From Blepharisma stoltei (taxonomy: Eukaryota; Ciliophora; Heterotrichea; Heterotrichida; Blepharismidae), in NCBI GenBank assembly GCA_914767885.1, contig CAJZBQ010000004.1:124001-188000 (forward strand): a stretch of 64,000 nucleotides of DNA, given 5' to 3'. This document shows, piece after piece, positions 36,074 to 47,850 of the stretch (position 1 is the first letter of the stretch; every line of letters starts with the position of its first letter). The translations under genes were made by a program, and so were the position numbers. The notes below the pieces were generated by a model. It ran no database searches. It was given only the letters and a program-made list of their open reading frames with translations, and was not told the DNA's origin.

Positions 36074-39000
36074 TTACACTGGCATAATACTCATCATTGA
36101 ATTAATTTTCTGTAAATATTTCTTCTCACTCTTGAAAAATACAAAACAAAGCGCAAAATATATAATAATTGAGATTACGGCAAAAATAAAAAATGCTGCA
36201 ACAATAAGATTTAACTGGCCCTCAATCACGCTTTGAGAATAACTATCAGCTTCACTAATAAAAGTTTCATAATTTGTTCTTAAAAATGTGAGATTTAAAA
36301 CTCAATTTCAATATGTATCACCTTTAGATAAGTCTATATTTGCAATCATATAACTAGTATTTATTATTTCTTCCTCAGCTGCATATGCGCCATAATCTCA
36401 ATAATTAAAATACGGTAGGGATTGCCTATCATTTTCATAATAAATTGTTTGGAAATTATTTGATAAAATTGGCTGATATTTCGGACTTCTTAATAATACT
36501 ATCGAATCACGAAGTTCTGATATAGAATCTTGGAAAATTGTTAAGCTATTTTGGTAATTATGTATATTAAGCAAGTCATTCAATGGAAAACCTATAACGT
36601 CATATTGTAAATTTGATGCTGAAATTGCAAGGGTATTTATAAGAATCTTTGTGCGGATTAGTTCTAGGAGGACTTCTGGTCTATATGCTAAATAATTTGT
36701 GCAGTTTTCATAAAGGTATATAATATTAATTACGGAAAATGCTATAACGGCTATAAAATATATGAAAAATCTTCATATAAATTTCCAATAATTTTTGAAG
36801 TTGAATATTAATCTGGATGGTATTCTATTACTATATAAAAATTCATGATAAGAATGGACGCTTCTTAGCCTTTCTAAAAGTGCCTGCTTCATTTCTGAAT
36901 AATTTCGAACAGCTTTTTTTCTCAAATTATTCCAAAAATCGTTTTCAATTTTAATCACAGAATAGCAAAATGGAACCATAAAGAAAAAGCATAGGCCAAG
37001 GACTCCTATCCCCATAATAAGAAGTAATAATATTTCTGATTTAAAATCAAGCATTAAAGATTTTTGGCACTCAATTACTTCATATAGCGAGGAATTGCAA
37101 TATTGAAATCCATCTCCATAGCCATTCATCATCAAAAACTTTACCTCGTTTGAAAAATCGTCAGAATTATTAAATTTACTTATTAAGTCGGATCCCTAAA
37201 TGATTTTTACTTTCTGAATAGACTGGGATAGCATATTTAATAAGCTTTCTTTTTTTATTTGGCCTGAATCTCATACATTAATGCGCTTATCAGTCAAAAT
37301 TGTTTGACTTGAGCAATAATTTCATTTTGTTAAACTAGAAGTAATATCCAAATAAATGTCTTTTAATTCTTTTACGTACGCTGGTGTTGCGCTTCAAAAT
37401 CCTAATAAATATGGATCCGATTTAGAGTTGCTATAAGAATTTTGTACTCAGAGTACTTGTGCAATATAAGCAACGCATTGCAATCTTGACTCTGCTTTTG
37501 CTATAGCCATAGGAAAATCCATATTCTTTATAAAATTGATATTCGAAAAAGCATAAAATAGGACAATGATATTTGTGCTTAGAACAGCTATAATCTATAT
37601 AAATATTACTGATAAAATAAAAGCAAAGTGCAAAATATTTATGGACCTAGAAGCAATTACTAGCATTTTAAAAAATTTTTTTTTGCTTAGAAATTGCGAT
37701 CTAGCATCTGATGATTTACTGACAGAATTATTTTCATGGTAAACTAAAGAGACATTAGAGTTTGAATGAATTAATTTCATTTCTGATTTTAAAGGTTTTT
37801 CGTCAGATATTTCATAGGTTTTTAAAGATTTTCCTTGGTTTAACGAATTATTATATGCTGCTTCTTTTTCTTTCTTAATATTATAGGAATTTTCATTTTT
37901 TCATCTTGGTATTCCTTCATGGTCATTTCTTAGTATAGCATAAAAAACCTTAAATTTATAAATATCTATATGAGATGCTACAAGAGTTGCTTGGCTATTT
38001 TGCGATTGAAAAATTATTTCTGCACCATATCTTCCGATTTCAGTAAATACATCCTTAATATTGCAGTCTATTAAATTTTCATTATATATTCCAGCTAACT
38101 CAGAAAAATTTTCTGTTCAGCACAAAATTTCTCCACTATCTGTTAAAAGTGCTGCCTGATGTCTTATTTGCTTTATTTGGAAGTTTAATATAAAACAAAT
38201 ATTATTATCAATTGATGTAATTACAGCTTTTCCTTTACATTCAATTAAATATCTTCCAGGAATACTCAAAAAAAAGCCTTTACTAAATTCTATTTGAGAG
38301 CTTGAACCATAATGAATAAGCCACTTTAATTCTTGCTTTAGACTTTTCCAATAATAGGTATGAATGAAATCCATTATATTGCTCTCTTCCAAACTAAAAA
38401 TAGAATTTTTCATAATTTCAGCAGCTCTTGGATTAGCAAATAAAATATGACCAAAACTATCAGGCTCGCCTGATATTATTAAAATTCCACTAGACTCATT
38501 AAAAAAGCTGAGTTTTTTTAATTCAGCATTTGCACTATTTAGATTGTTTAGCCCTCTTAATTTATTTTCTAGTAAATTTGACTTTTCGTAATCATAAATA
38601 ATATCATTTGAATACGAAGTATACAGTGTTAAGCATTCTCGAGAGCCCGGAAACTCCATTGCTAGCTTTATGTATTGATTGTTAAGGTATAAAATCATCT
38701 CGTTAATCCATTCCAATCTCTTTTTTAATCCATTAAGATCAGGCCTAGATGAAGTCAATTCTTCCCAAAAATTCAATAAATGTGTGCATAATTTTGCATC
38801 TTTATTTTTTATCAAATTTAGTTGCTGGTAATAATTAATAAAAATTAAGCTCTCATTTGAAGAAGATTCGTTGATATTTTTATTGCATATACCTAATATA
38901 GCTGATGCTAATAGGTATTCTTGAAAGTCTGCCTCTAAATTTCAGCTTGAAATAGTTTTGGCTTTGCTTAGCTTGACTTTTGCTAATGGCCCGTCTTTTA

Positions 39001-41034
39001 GAGTATATAAGCAGTAATTTGCTACCCAAATAATTTGAAATTTACCTCTATTATTATTTTTTATAATGAATTTTTCAAAGATTTGAATTATTTCATCTTT
39101 ATGCTCAGTATCTTTTAGGCATAGCCAATATCTTAGTTTTTTCTCTAGCTCGTATTCAGAATTTATTTCTTTCAAATCCGCTAAATCAGCCAAATTTATT
39201 TGTTTTTGGAGTTTTATAGTTAATTGCACTAAAATTGCTGCTGATATTGGTCCTAAAATAGCTGCTATAAAAATAATAAGCAATGAGTTATTCATTATAT
39301 ACCCTAACTCCCCCCCTCCGTGAGTCAACCAAACATACTTGTTCGCTCATGGAGGGGGTTAATATTTTTTTTAAAAAAAATTATATATATTTTATAAAAA
39401 AAGTTGTTTTTCGAAATTTAAAAAAATCCACTTCTTAAAAATTGGAAAGCAAATATTAATTTAATTTATAAAATTTATGTTTTAAAACGTAATTTGTTTA
39501 AAATTAAAAAGAATTAGCTAGATATTTCATAATACTAGCTATCTCTTTAAAAAAATTTTTGTTCGCTCTCAGAGGATGGGTTTTTGGGCAAAAAAATAGG
39601 GATTTTTCTAATGGTTTTGTTCGCTCACGGAGGGGGAGAGTAAGACAAATCCAAAAGAAAATATAGCAACAGTAAAAAGCTTGAGATTTTGCATTAGGTT
39701 GTAATAAAGAGAAAAATAAGGCAAAAGCATTTCAGATTCTGCGACTATAATTATTGAAACAATCATCATAAAAAATTGAAAATAAATAATATAGCTTTCA
39801 TTAAATATAGCAATTGCCCTAGGATGGCACTATCTTGCGCCATCCTCGGGCAATTCAAAAATGGCCCCACACCGGGAAATCGAACCCACGTGTGGGGCCA
39901 TTTTTGGTGTGTGGCCAACATCGACTTACACGCACCAAAAATGGCCCCACGCGTGGGTTCGATTCCCGGTGTAGGGCCATTTTTTTGAATTGCCCGAGGA
40001 TGGCGCAAGATAGCGCCATCCTCGGGCAATTCCTATAAAGTAAAAAATATTGGCAAAAAATAAGTAAAAATTGCAATATGACAATCAATTTTTGAATGAG
40101 CTTTTGCTTTTATAGTTTTAGTGCTTTCAGAGTGTCTAATTTCACTTGTAAATTGATTATAAAAATAAAGCAAAGGGAAGTTTGTTATTAATGCTAGAAC
40201 AATTGTAAACTGTAGCCCAGGGCTTATTTCAAAGTCTTCTTGATTATTTTCTTTGTATTCTGATATATATTTTTGAGGTCAAATATTATACTTTAAAAAT
40301 ATGGAATAGATAGCCATGGAAGGTATTAAAAAGAAAATCAGCCAAAAGTTGAAAAATAATCTTAATATACCAAATAATTTTGCAACACTTAAAGAACAAT
40401 AAATACAAATAGCTAGGCAAGTCATGCTAACACCAAGCATGAAAGTAATTGTAAATGATAAATATAAGCATTCTCTCATCGTGCCCAGCTGAGAGCATAT
40501 ATTATCAAGCCTAAAAATTCCAATGGCATTTCATACTATCATATTTTCTTCTCAATTTTCAATTGAGAGATTTGAAGTTCATAAAAAGCTTATTACTTGA
40601 AGGCATCAAATTATGCTTCATAATGCTTCAGTAACTTTTAACTTGAGTATTGACTTTTCTTCTAAATCTCCTATAAAAAATTACGCCAAGATCTTAAAAA
40701 TATATTAAATTAATAAAATTTAATATCATCCTTGCACATATTTCTTACTATGCAATGCATGTGAGGAAATTTCCCACATGCCTTTCACAATAAGAAATAT
40801 GTGCAACAGATTATATTAATTTTGATTCTTTAAAGAGATAGCATAAAAATCAAAGGCTTGATAAAATCCAATTTTTATTCGAATTAATAGCAAAAAGTTT
40901 ATCAAATGAAGGGCTAAAGCTTCCTGATGATACAATCGACTGTATATTCTGAATATCAAAAGTTTTAAAGCATTTCCTCTAATTTTCAATTCGGAAGAAA
41001 AGGGTTCACGTATATCAACTTTATGCCCAGACAT
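36074..41034 (-). CDS. Gene 7: PAS-like multi-pass membrane protein, intact after excision
   Basis: ATG at 41034 (MSGHKVDIREPF); TAA at 36074-36076 after MSIMPV. Introns at 37196-37210 and 37595-37609. Insertions at 39305-39640, 39808-40037 and 40672-40914. The remaining 4122 nt is a multiple of three (1373 aa). The N-terminal exon piece (about 40915-41034) is separated from the rest by the IES at 40672. Joined at TA it reads Leu-Tyr-His-Gln-Glu-Ala-Leu-Gly-Asp-Leu-Glu, like the other copies. PAS-like domain around 38290-38500 (GILIISGEPDSFGHILFANP). It has an in-frame eight-residue insertion after FQEYL (near 38900) not seen in paralogues. Confidence 0.87.
39305..39640. mobile_element. TA-MITE in gene 7 (336 bp)
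   Basis: TA-ACTCCCCCCCTCCGTGAGT at the left to CTCACGGAGGGGGAGAG-TA at the right. Excision restores Ser-Phe-Gly-Phe-Val-Leu-Gly-Tyr-Ile-Met in a membrane helix. Confidence 0.88.
39808..40037. other. GC-rich foldback IES in gene 7 (230 bp), GATGGCGC arm family
   Basis: Outer arms carry AATTGCCCGAGGATGGCGC. Inner arms are AAAAATGGCCCCACACC and CCCACGTGTGGGGCC / CCCCACGCGTGGG. It has the same plan and nearly the same length as 20647-20875 in gene 4 but at a different codon. Removal gives Ile-Phe-Phe-Thr-Leu-Phe-Asn-Glu-Ser-Tyr in frame. Confidence 0.85.
40672..40914. other. TA-bounded IES in gene 7 with a nested hairpin (243 bp)
   Basis: Splits the N-terminal soluble region. Inside, 40722-40808 is a hairpin (TTGCACATATTTCTTACTAT against ATAAGAAATATGTGCAA) resembling a shortened, diverged version of the 175-bp hairpin MITE. 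Excision at TA is in frame to the start codon. Confidence 0.78.
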
Positions 41035-42255
41035 TATGGAGAAAAAGTAGCGATAGAAATTTAATTTTTTTTTATAAAAATTTTTGATAAGCTTATTGAG
41101 AAATTTTTATCTAGTTATATAACTGAGAAATTTGGTTTAATATAATTTAATTATATTGACACAAAATAATGGAAATACTGATCATTAGAATGAAATGGAC
41201 TATTATAATTCATTTTGTTAAGCCCAACAAGGCCTATTTAAATTAACTCTCCACGTCTATTTCATTTAGCAAATAGTTCGTAGCTTTTCTTTATAATCCC
41301 AAGATTCCAAAAAGCGGTTGTTGTTAATTATGATCATATAAATGTTTATAATAAAAAAATATTGGAAAATTTATTTTGCAAATTTTTTATGTTTACAATG
41401 CTGCCCAAAGCATGGATGTGCAAGGCATGTTGAAAATACCTCCATATGTGAAAAATTATATAGATGGGCATATCAATGCAGAATTTATTTAGTATGCTGA
41501 GGATTACTCCACATGCATCGATAAATCCATAATTTGTGCAAGAAAGATATTTTCTTACCCCTCTTGCGCAGTTTCCGGCTGCTAAAGAGTCAGCGGGTCT
41601 CCCTACGTGGCGGCCAGCCTGAAGGTCGCCGCGGGGAGGTTTGCTTCCGTGGGGAGGGCTTGCTGCATTCGAAAACTGCCAGTGGTGACCCTTTAGGGTT
41701 GCTGGTCTTTTGGGGTCGATGCCTCGGGGAGTTGTGAAAGCTCAGATGATGGGGGGGAGTTGTGGATCATTCTTTTTGAAGAATTCTAGCAAATATTATT
41801 AAGCCATTCTAGTATTAAGCATTCGCCGAAGTTACTTTCTCAATAAGTAGTCGTCAAAATAATTCCTTGCTAAATCATATATAATGTTTTTAAATATTTT
41901 CTTTCCTCGAAGGATTAATTAGCCAAAGACAAGCTGCAGATACTGATTTTTGAATGCAATAATTTGTGTTTATTTTCTTCTGATTAAAAATTTTATAAAA
42001 ATTAAATATAAAAAATCCTTAATTTGGTTTTCACTATTTGATTCTAATTTTTATAGTCTTACTCATTGAGCTGGTTTCCAAACTATATATTTCTATAATG
42101 ATTAATTATCGTCATCTGAGATAAAATTTAATCAGAGTATAAATTAAAAGCTTAAATTTTTTTACTTTAAAGCAATCAATCCAAAAATGCATTTTTCATA
42201 TAATTCACTACCATATTTTTAGAAAACTTATATAAAGAATTATTATTTATTATTC
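41035..42255. other. Intergenic, genes 7-8, with a GC-rich island
   Basis: Mostly AT-rich. About 41552-41756 is a sharply GC-rich block (CGGCCAGCCTGAAGG, GGGTCGATGCC) like the retroposon bodies elsewhere, but I could not find its flanking duplication. A 67-codon open frame in it is probably chance. A small inverted pair CCATATGTG...CACATG lies near 41440-41515. The rest shows nothing recognisable. Confidence 0.45.
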
Positions 42256-42637
42256 TACATCCTCCTTCCTCCGTGAGTGAACAAAACCATTGGAAAAATC
42301 GGCATTTTTTGCCCAAAAACCCACCCCCTCTGCGAGTGAACAAAAATTTTTTAATAGAAAAAATATTTTACTAAAAAAATTTGTTATATAAGTGATAATT
42401 AGTATAATGAAACCTGGAGCTAATTCTGTTTAATTAAAACAAATTGCGTTTTAAAAAACATAAATTTTATAAATTAAATTTAATATTTGCTTAACAATTT
42501 TTGCAAATTAGAAGTTTTTTTTAAAATTTCGAAAAAAAAAAATTTTCTATAAAATTTATATAGAAATTTTTTAGAAAAAAAATTAACCCTCCTTGAGTAA
42601 AAAAAATGTTTTTGTTCACTCACGGAGGGTGGGGGAC
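42256..42637. mobile_element. TA-MITE just downstream of gene 8
   Basis: TA-CATCCTCCTTCCTCCGTGAG at the left to TTCACTCACGGAGGGTGGGG-GAC-TA at the right, with all four motif copies visible. It ends 9 bp before the gene 8 stop codon, so it sits in the 3' flank. Confidence 0.85.
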
Positions 42638-45132
42638 TAAGTAGCATTATGCTGGCATAAATTTCATCATTGAGTTTATTCTCTGCAAATACTGCTTTTC
42701 ATTTTTGAAAAATAAGAAATAAAGCATAAAATATATCAAAATCGATGAGATAAGATAAGAAACATATAAAATGCTCCAACTATAATGTTTACTTGATCCT
42801 CAATAACGCTGTGAGAATAAGTATCAATTTCACTTATATATTTATCATAATTATTTCGAGAAAGTGTAATGTTGTATACTCAATTTCTATATGTATCTTC
42901 ACCAGTTACATCAAAATCTGCAATGAGATATCCAGAATTTATTAATTCTTGTTCAGCGGAATATGCACCATAATCTAAATAGTGTGTATATGGTTGGCCA
43001 TCACTTTCATAAATCATTTTTTCGTAATTGTTTGATAGAATTGGTCGATATTTAGGATTTCTTAATATTAATTTCGCATCTTTAAGCCATGATATAGAAT
43101 TTTGGAATGTCTCTTGGTTATTAGGATAATTATGCATACTCATCAAATAATTTAATGGAAAACCTACAACATCATATTGTAAATCTGTTGTTGCAATAAT
43201 AAAGGCATTTAAAACTATTTTGGTACCAATTAGTTCTCGAATTACTTCAGGCCTATAAGCTAAATAATTTGTGCAATTTTCATAAAGATAAGTAATGTTA
43301 ATTAAAGAAAATGCTTCAACCATCATAAAATATATAAAAATTCTTCATATATACTTTCAATAATTTTTGAAGTTAACTATTGTCTTCGATGGGCTTTTAT
43401 TACTAATGAGAATTTCAGGTTCAGAATAAACACTTTTTAGCCTTCCTAAAAGTGAATGTTTCAATTCAGAATAATTTTGAAATGCTTTTTTTCTTAAATT
43501 ATTCCAAAGATCGTTTTCAATTTTAATTAAAGAATAGCCAAATGGGACCATAAAACAAAGGCATAAGCTAAGAACTCAGATCCCCAGTATAAGAAGTGCA
43601 AGCATTTCTGATTTAAAATCAAGCATCAATGACTTTTGACAATTCATTACTTCATATAACGAACTATTAATATATTGAAATCCATCTCCATAGCCATTCA
43701 TCATCAAAAATTTAACCCCATTTGTATAATCTTCAGCGTTATTATACTTATTTATTAAATCATATCCCTATATAATTTATACTTTTTGGGCTGATTGAGC
43801 CAACATATCCAATAAACTTTCTTTTTTTGCATGCCCAGAGTCCCATACATTAATATTCTTTTCAGTCAAAATTTTTTTGCTTGAGCAATAGTTTCATCTC
43901 GATGAACCAGCAGCAATATCCATATAAATGTCTCTTATATCATCTATATGTCCTGGTAATAAGCTTTGCACTGCTTTTAGATCTTGATCATTGGCAGGAT
44001 CATTTATAGCAGTAATTACTCATAGTAGCTGTGCAGTGTAAGCTGCAATTTGCAATCTCGATTCTGCTTTAGCTATAGCCATTGGGAAATCAATATATTT
44101 TATGAAATTGATATATGAAAAAGCATAAAAGAGAACAACAATATTTGTAGCTAAAACAGCTATAATCTATATAAAAATTACTGATAAAATAAAGGCAAGA
44201 TCAAAGATATTTATGGACCTGGAAGAAATTGCTAGAATTTTGAGGTACCTTTGCTGGCTCTGATATTGAGATTTTGCATCTGATGATCTGCTAAAAGAAT
44301 TGATTTCAATGACTTCTGATTCTTCATTGGAGTTTGTCTCAATTAGTTTTATTTTTGAATTTATATTTTTATCTTCTGTTATTTGAAAATGTCTTGCAAT
44401 TCTCTTATACTCCTCTGGGACTAAAAGATGCTTATTTATTAATTTTTTCTCTTTGTAATCACTATTTTCATTTTTTCACCTTTGAATTTGTTCATCTTTA
44501 TTTTTGAGGGTAGCAGAGAAGACGTTTAATTTGTGAAATTGTACATGAGATATGATTAAAACTGTCTCTCTATTTTTTAATTGATAAATTGCTCCTGAAC
44601 TATATATATCTGCTTCAGAGGATAAATCTTTAATGTTATAGCCTATCAAATTTTCGTTGGGTTCTCCAAAAATTAGAGAAAAGTGTTCTGAATAACATAA
44701 AATTTCTCCTGTCCCTGTTAAAAGAGCAGTTTGAAGATTTGGCTTGTTTAATTGAAAGCTTAATATAAAAACAGCATTGTTCTCTATTGAAGTAATTATT
44801 GCTCTCCCTGCACATTCTATTAAATGCTTTCCAGGAATATTCAAAAAAAAGCCTTTAGTTAGATCGATTTCAGAGCTTGAGCCATAATGTATATGCCATT
44901 GCATTTCTTCTTTTAGACTTTTTCAATAATAAGGATGAATGAAATTCATTATATTGATCTCTTCTAAGCTGCTAATTGAAGTTTTCATTATTTTAGAAGC
45001 TCTTGAGTTAGCAAATAAAACATGACCAAAATTATCCAGTTCGCCTGAAATTATCAAAATCCCACTCTCATCATTCATAAATCTGAACCTTTTTAAGTCA
45101 TAATTCTCTATATTTTTCTGGGTTATTCCTCT

Positions 45133-45483
45133 TATTCCCCTCCGTCAGCGAACAAAACCATTGGAAAATCCCTATTTTTTGATCAAAAGCCCTCCGTGAG
45201 CGAAAAAAAAAATTTTTTTAATAGAAAAATATTTTATGGAAAAAAATTGATACATAAGTGATAAGTAGTATTAAGAAATCTATAGCTAAGTCTGTTTAAT
45301 TTTAAACAAATTGCGTTTTTAAAACATAAATTTTATAAATTAAATTAATATTTGCTTTCCAATTTTTGCGAATTAGGATTTTTTTAAAAAAAATTTATAA
45401 TATATAAATTTATTTTAAAAAAAAAGTTAAAACCCCATCCGTGAGCAAAAAAGATTTTTTCGTTCGCTCATGGAAGGGGGAGT
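45133..45483. mobile_element. TA-MITE in gene 8 (351 bp)
   Basis: TA-TTCCCCTCCGTCAGCGAAC at the left to CTCATGGAAGGGGGAGT-TA at the right. Excision gives Glu-Ile-Lys-Leu-Arg-Gly-Ile-Thr-Gln in frame. Confidence 0.85.
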
Positions 45484-45768
45484 TAGTTTAATTTCTAGTG
45501 CATTTGCTTTTTTATAATTATAAATAACATCTCTTGCATATGAAGTATACAGTGCTAAGCATTCTCGAGAATTAGGATATTCCAGTGCAAGTAATTTGTA
45601 ATGATCGTTAAGATATGAAATATTTTTATAAATCCATTTCAATTTATTTTTTAGTTTTTTAAGACTCGGCTTAGATGAAGTTATTTCTTCCCAAAATTTT
45701 AATAAATCAACACATAATTTTGATTCTTTCTTTTTTATCAAATTTAATTGTTGGCAGTATCTGATATA

Positions 45769-45923
45769 TAAATTTCCCATAGATGGCACTGTTTGCCCTT
45801 TGATTTGCCCACTGGGGAAATTTTTTTGGTTCGACCAGTACCATATGGTTTGGTCAAACCAAAAAATTTTCCTCATGGGCAAATCAAGGGCAAACAGCGC
45901 CATCTATGGGAAATTTATATATA
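45769..45923. other. GC-rich foldback IES in gene 8 (about 155 bp), GATGGCGC arm family
   Basis: Arms ATAAATTTCCCATAGATGGC and complement ending GCCATCTATGGGAAATTTAT. Inner arms TTTGCCC...TTGGTTCGACC / GGTCAAACCAAAAAA. Bounded by runs of TATA, so the exact edge is uncertain. The host is a pseudogene. Confidence 0.75.
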
Positions 45924-46496
45924 TTATAAGCTTTCATTTGATCGAGATTCGTTAATTGTTTTGTTGCATAATTACTCTTGGAAATCAGCTTCTAAATTTC
46001 AACTGGATATTGCTTTGAGTTTGCTTAATTTGCTCTTGCTAAAGCCTCATCTTTTAAAGTAAATAAGCAGTTATTTGCTATCAAAACGATAAGGAGCTTA
46101 TCTCTGTGGGTGCTATTTTCAATAAAAAAATTGTCAAAAATGTGAATTATCTCATTTTTATGCTCAGTGCCATTTAGGTACATTCAATATCTTACTATGA
46201 TAAATATGAGGAAGAAATTAAATAAATAGCGTTTATATTTTAAAAATCATCAAAAATTTTATTATTACGAATAGAACCATTAAAGCGCATTAGTACAATT
46301 TAGAAATATCTTAATGTAGAATCTTGATGATTGCTGTTGAGAGGATTAGCATTTTCTCTAGTGTCATATTCTCCCCTCAATTTGCTATTGAGAGATGTGG
46401 AGTTCACAAAAAACTTAATATTTGAAGACATCAAATTATACCAATATTGCTTCATTACCTTTAACTTGAACATTGATTTTTCTTCTAGAAATCATA

Positions 46497-46663
46497 TTAA
46501 AATTAGAATACTCAAACTCAATAATAAGAGAAGATAAGTATGCTGCAATTTTATCAAAAGATTTAGAAGAAACTCTGTATGTAGAGAGGTGTTTTTCAGA
46601 AGCGAAAAGAAGTATTTGCAGAAAATAAACTCTGTAATGGAGATAATGCCATATAATAATTAA
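46497..46663 (+). pseudogene. Relic of the C-terminal end of a plus-strand PAS-family copy
   Basis: Two short blocks in different frames. First, Lys-Leu-Glu-Tyr-Ser-Asn-Ser-Ile-Ile-Arg-Glu-Asp-Lys-Tyr then LSKDLEETLY matches the plus-strand genes (NYSNSAIHKKEY; LSKNIKETLYEY). Second, FFRSEKKYLQKINSVMEIMP then TAA at about 46661-46663 matches their last residues. The roughly 300 bp between the blocks, including the last membrane segment, is deleted. It abuts the truncated gene 8 head-on, marking an inversion or fusion breakpoint near 46.49 kb. Confidence 0.75.
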
Positions 46664-47850
46664 TTTTGGGTAAATATATTGTATATAAGCAATAAGAAAT
46701 GACATCAACTATGACCATCTCATTCAATTTTTACTTGAGCTAATCTATTAGTTAGAAAAAATAAACTAGCTCTCTTAAGATATCATAAAGTTTTTTAAGT
46801 TATTTTCAAATTTGATGAGATCATAGGAAATGAGATAAAAAATGAAGAATTTATAATGATTTTTGCTTAGCTTGAAGTATATAGATAGCTTTAGTGTCAG
46901 CTCTTCAATAATTAGACTCAACATATGACATTTTTATCATTAAATTGATCAATTTTATGTGATGCTTTATTATAAAATAATATGAAGTATGTTCAGAATA
47001 GTTTAATTTTGAGCATTATTCAGCATTTAATTGAATGTGCAGAATTTTGGACAGCCAATGTCCGAAAATATCAGAGGCTTTTCTAACATTTCTTAAGATG
47101 AAATCGAAAAAAATTTAGTGGTATCAAAATTTATTATAAGGGTTGCACTAGATAGCTTTAATTAAGCTTATCTTTAGTTTACCACTCTTTTTAAAAGGGT
47201 TGCACTAGATAGCTTTGATTGAGCTTATCTTTAGCTTGCAAATCGTTTCAAAATAGAAATGTAAATTCATTATTGGAAATAATGCCTAGTAAGTCATGAT
47301 TTTTTTATATTTATTTTTTGAATAATTTAACATAGCTTATTTAATTAAAAACAGTTTCACTTAGAACCTACTATTTAGCTTTGTATAATATAATCGTTGT
47401 GTTCTAGGAGTGTTAATAAGTTTTAACTTTTAAATGTAATAAATCCTCAAAAATAAAATATATGCTTTATCTCACCTCCTGCCCTATCCTTGATCTTAGG
47501 GTTGAAAAAATAATTTAAATTTTCCCATATGAAATATTTCTTCGCTAAAGATAATAGAGATTATGTTTTATATTGTCAAAAATAAGAGAAAATGCATTAG
47601 AAAACTCTAGAAACGACTACAGCGTAATATCCCTAATTTAAGGTTAGGTAGTTAAATTTTAGATGGCGATTATATTGGCTTTCATATTAGACAGGCCATT
47701 TCTAATTTTTAGAAAATTGAAATAGACTCATTCGATCAAGGATAGGTAATAGTTAGCGATAAGCCAAAAAACAATTTAATAGCCTTTAAATACTTGCTAT
47801 CAAAAGTGATTTCATAAAATAAAAAATTCAAAATTAAATTCTAAAATCAT
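46664..47850. other. Intergenic; holds a 58-bp-period direct repeat
   Basis: AT-rich with no gene recognised. GGGTTGCACTAGATAGCTTT and the following AGCTTATCTTTAG occur at 47140-47178 and again at 47198-47236, two copies of a 58-bp unit. Nothing else was recognised. Confidence 0.5.

Larger units (their letters stand above)
42647..46485 (-). pseudogene. Gene 8: decayed PAS-family copy, N-terminal membrane domain deleted
   Basis: The C-terminus ends MKFMPA with TAA at 42647-42649, but the last membrane segment changes frame near 42735-42760. Introns remain at 43768-43782 and 44166-44180, and the PAS-like domain and linker (44476-45080) are open. Upstream, the FQEYL block has TAA in place of Tyr, the KVKLSK block has lost a base, and a Gln codon after Asn-Glu-Ser-Leu is TAA. 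About 0.9 kb encoding the membrane domain is missing: sequence jumps from LRYW-like codons (near 46190) to the N-terminal segment (about 46380-46485). The left-hand homology stops at 46485, where the plus-strand relic begins. Confidence 0.8.

Noticed and set aside
38890-38915. A very short (22-24 bp) TA-bounded IES in gene 7
   Set aside because: The extra 24 nt is in frame and stop-free, so an eight-residue insertion is simpler; known IESs here start at 73 bp.
39766-40088. Four overlapping open frames of 67-87 codons
   Set aside because: They fall in the palindromic IES; both strands read alike because the sequence is an inverted repeat.
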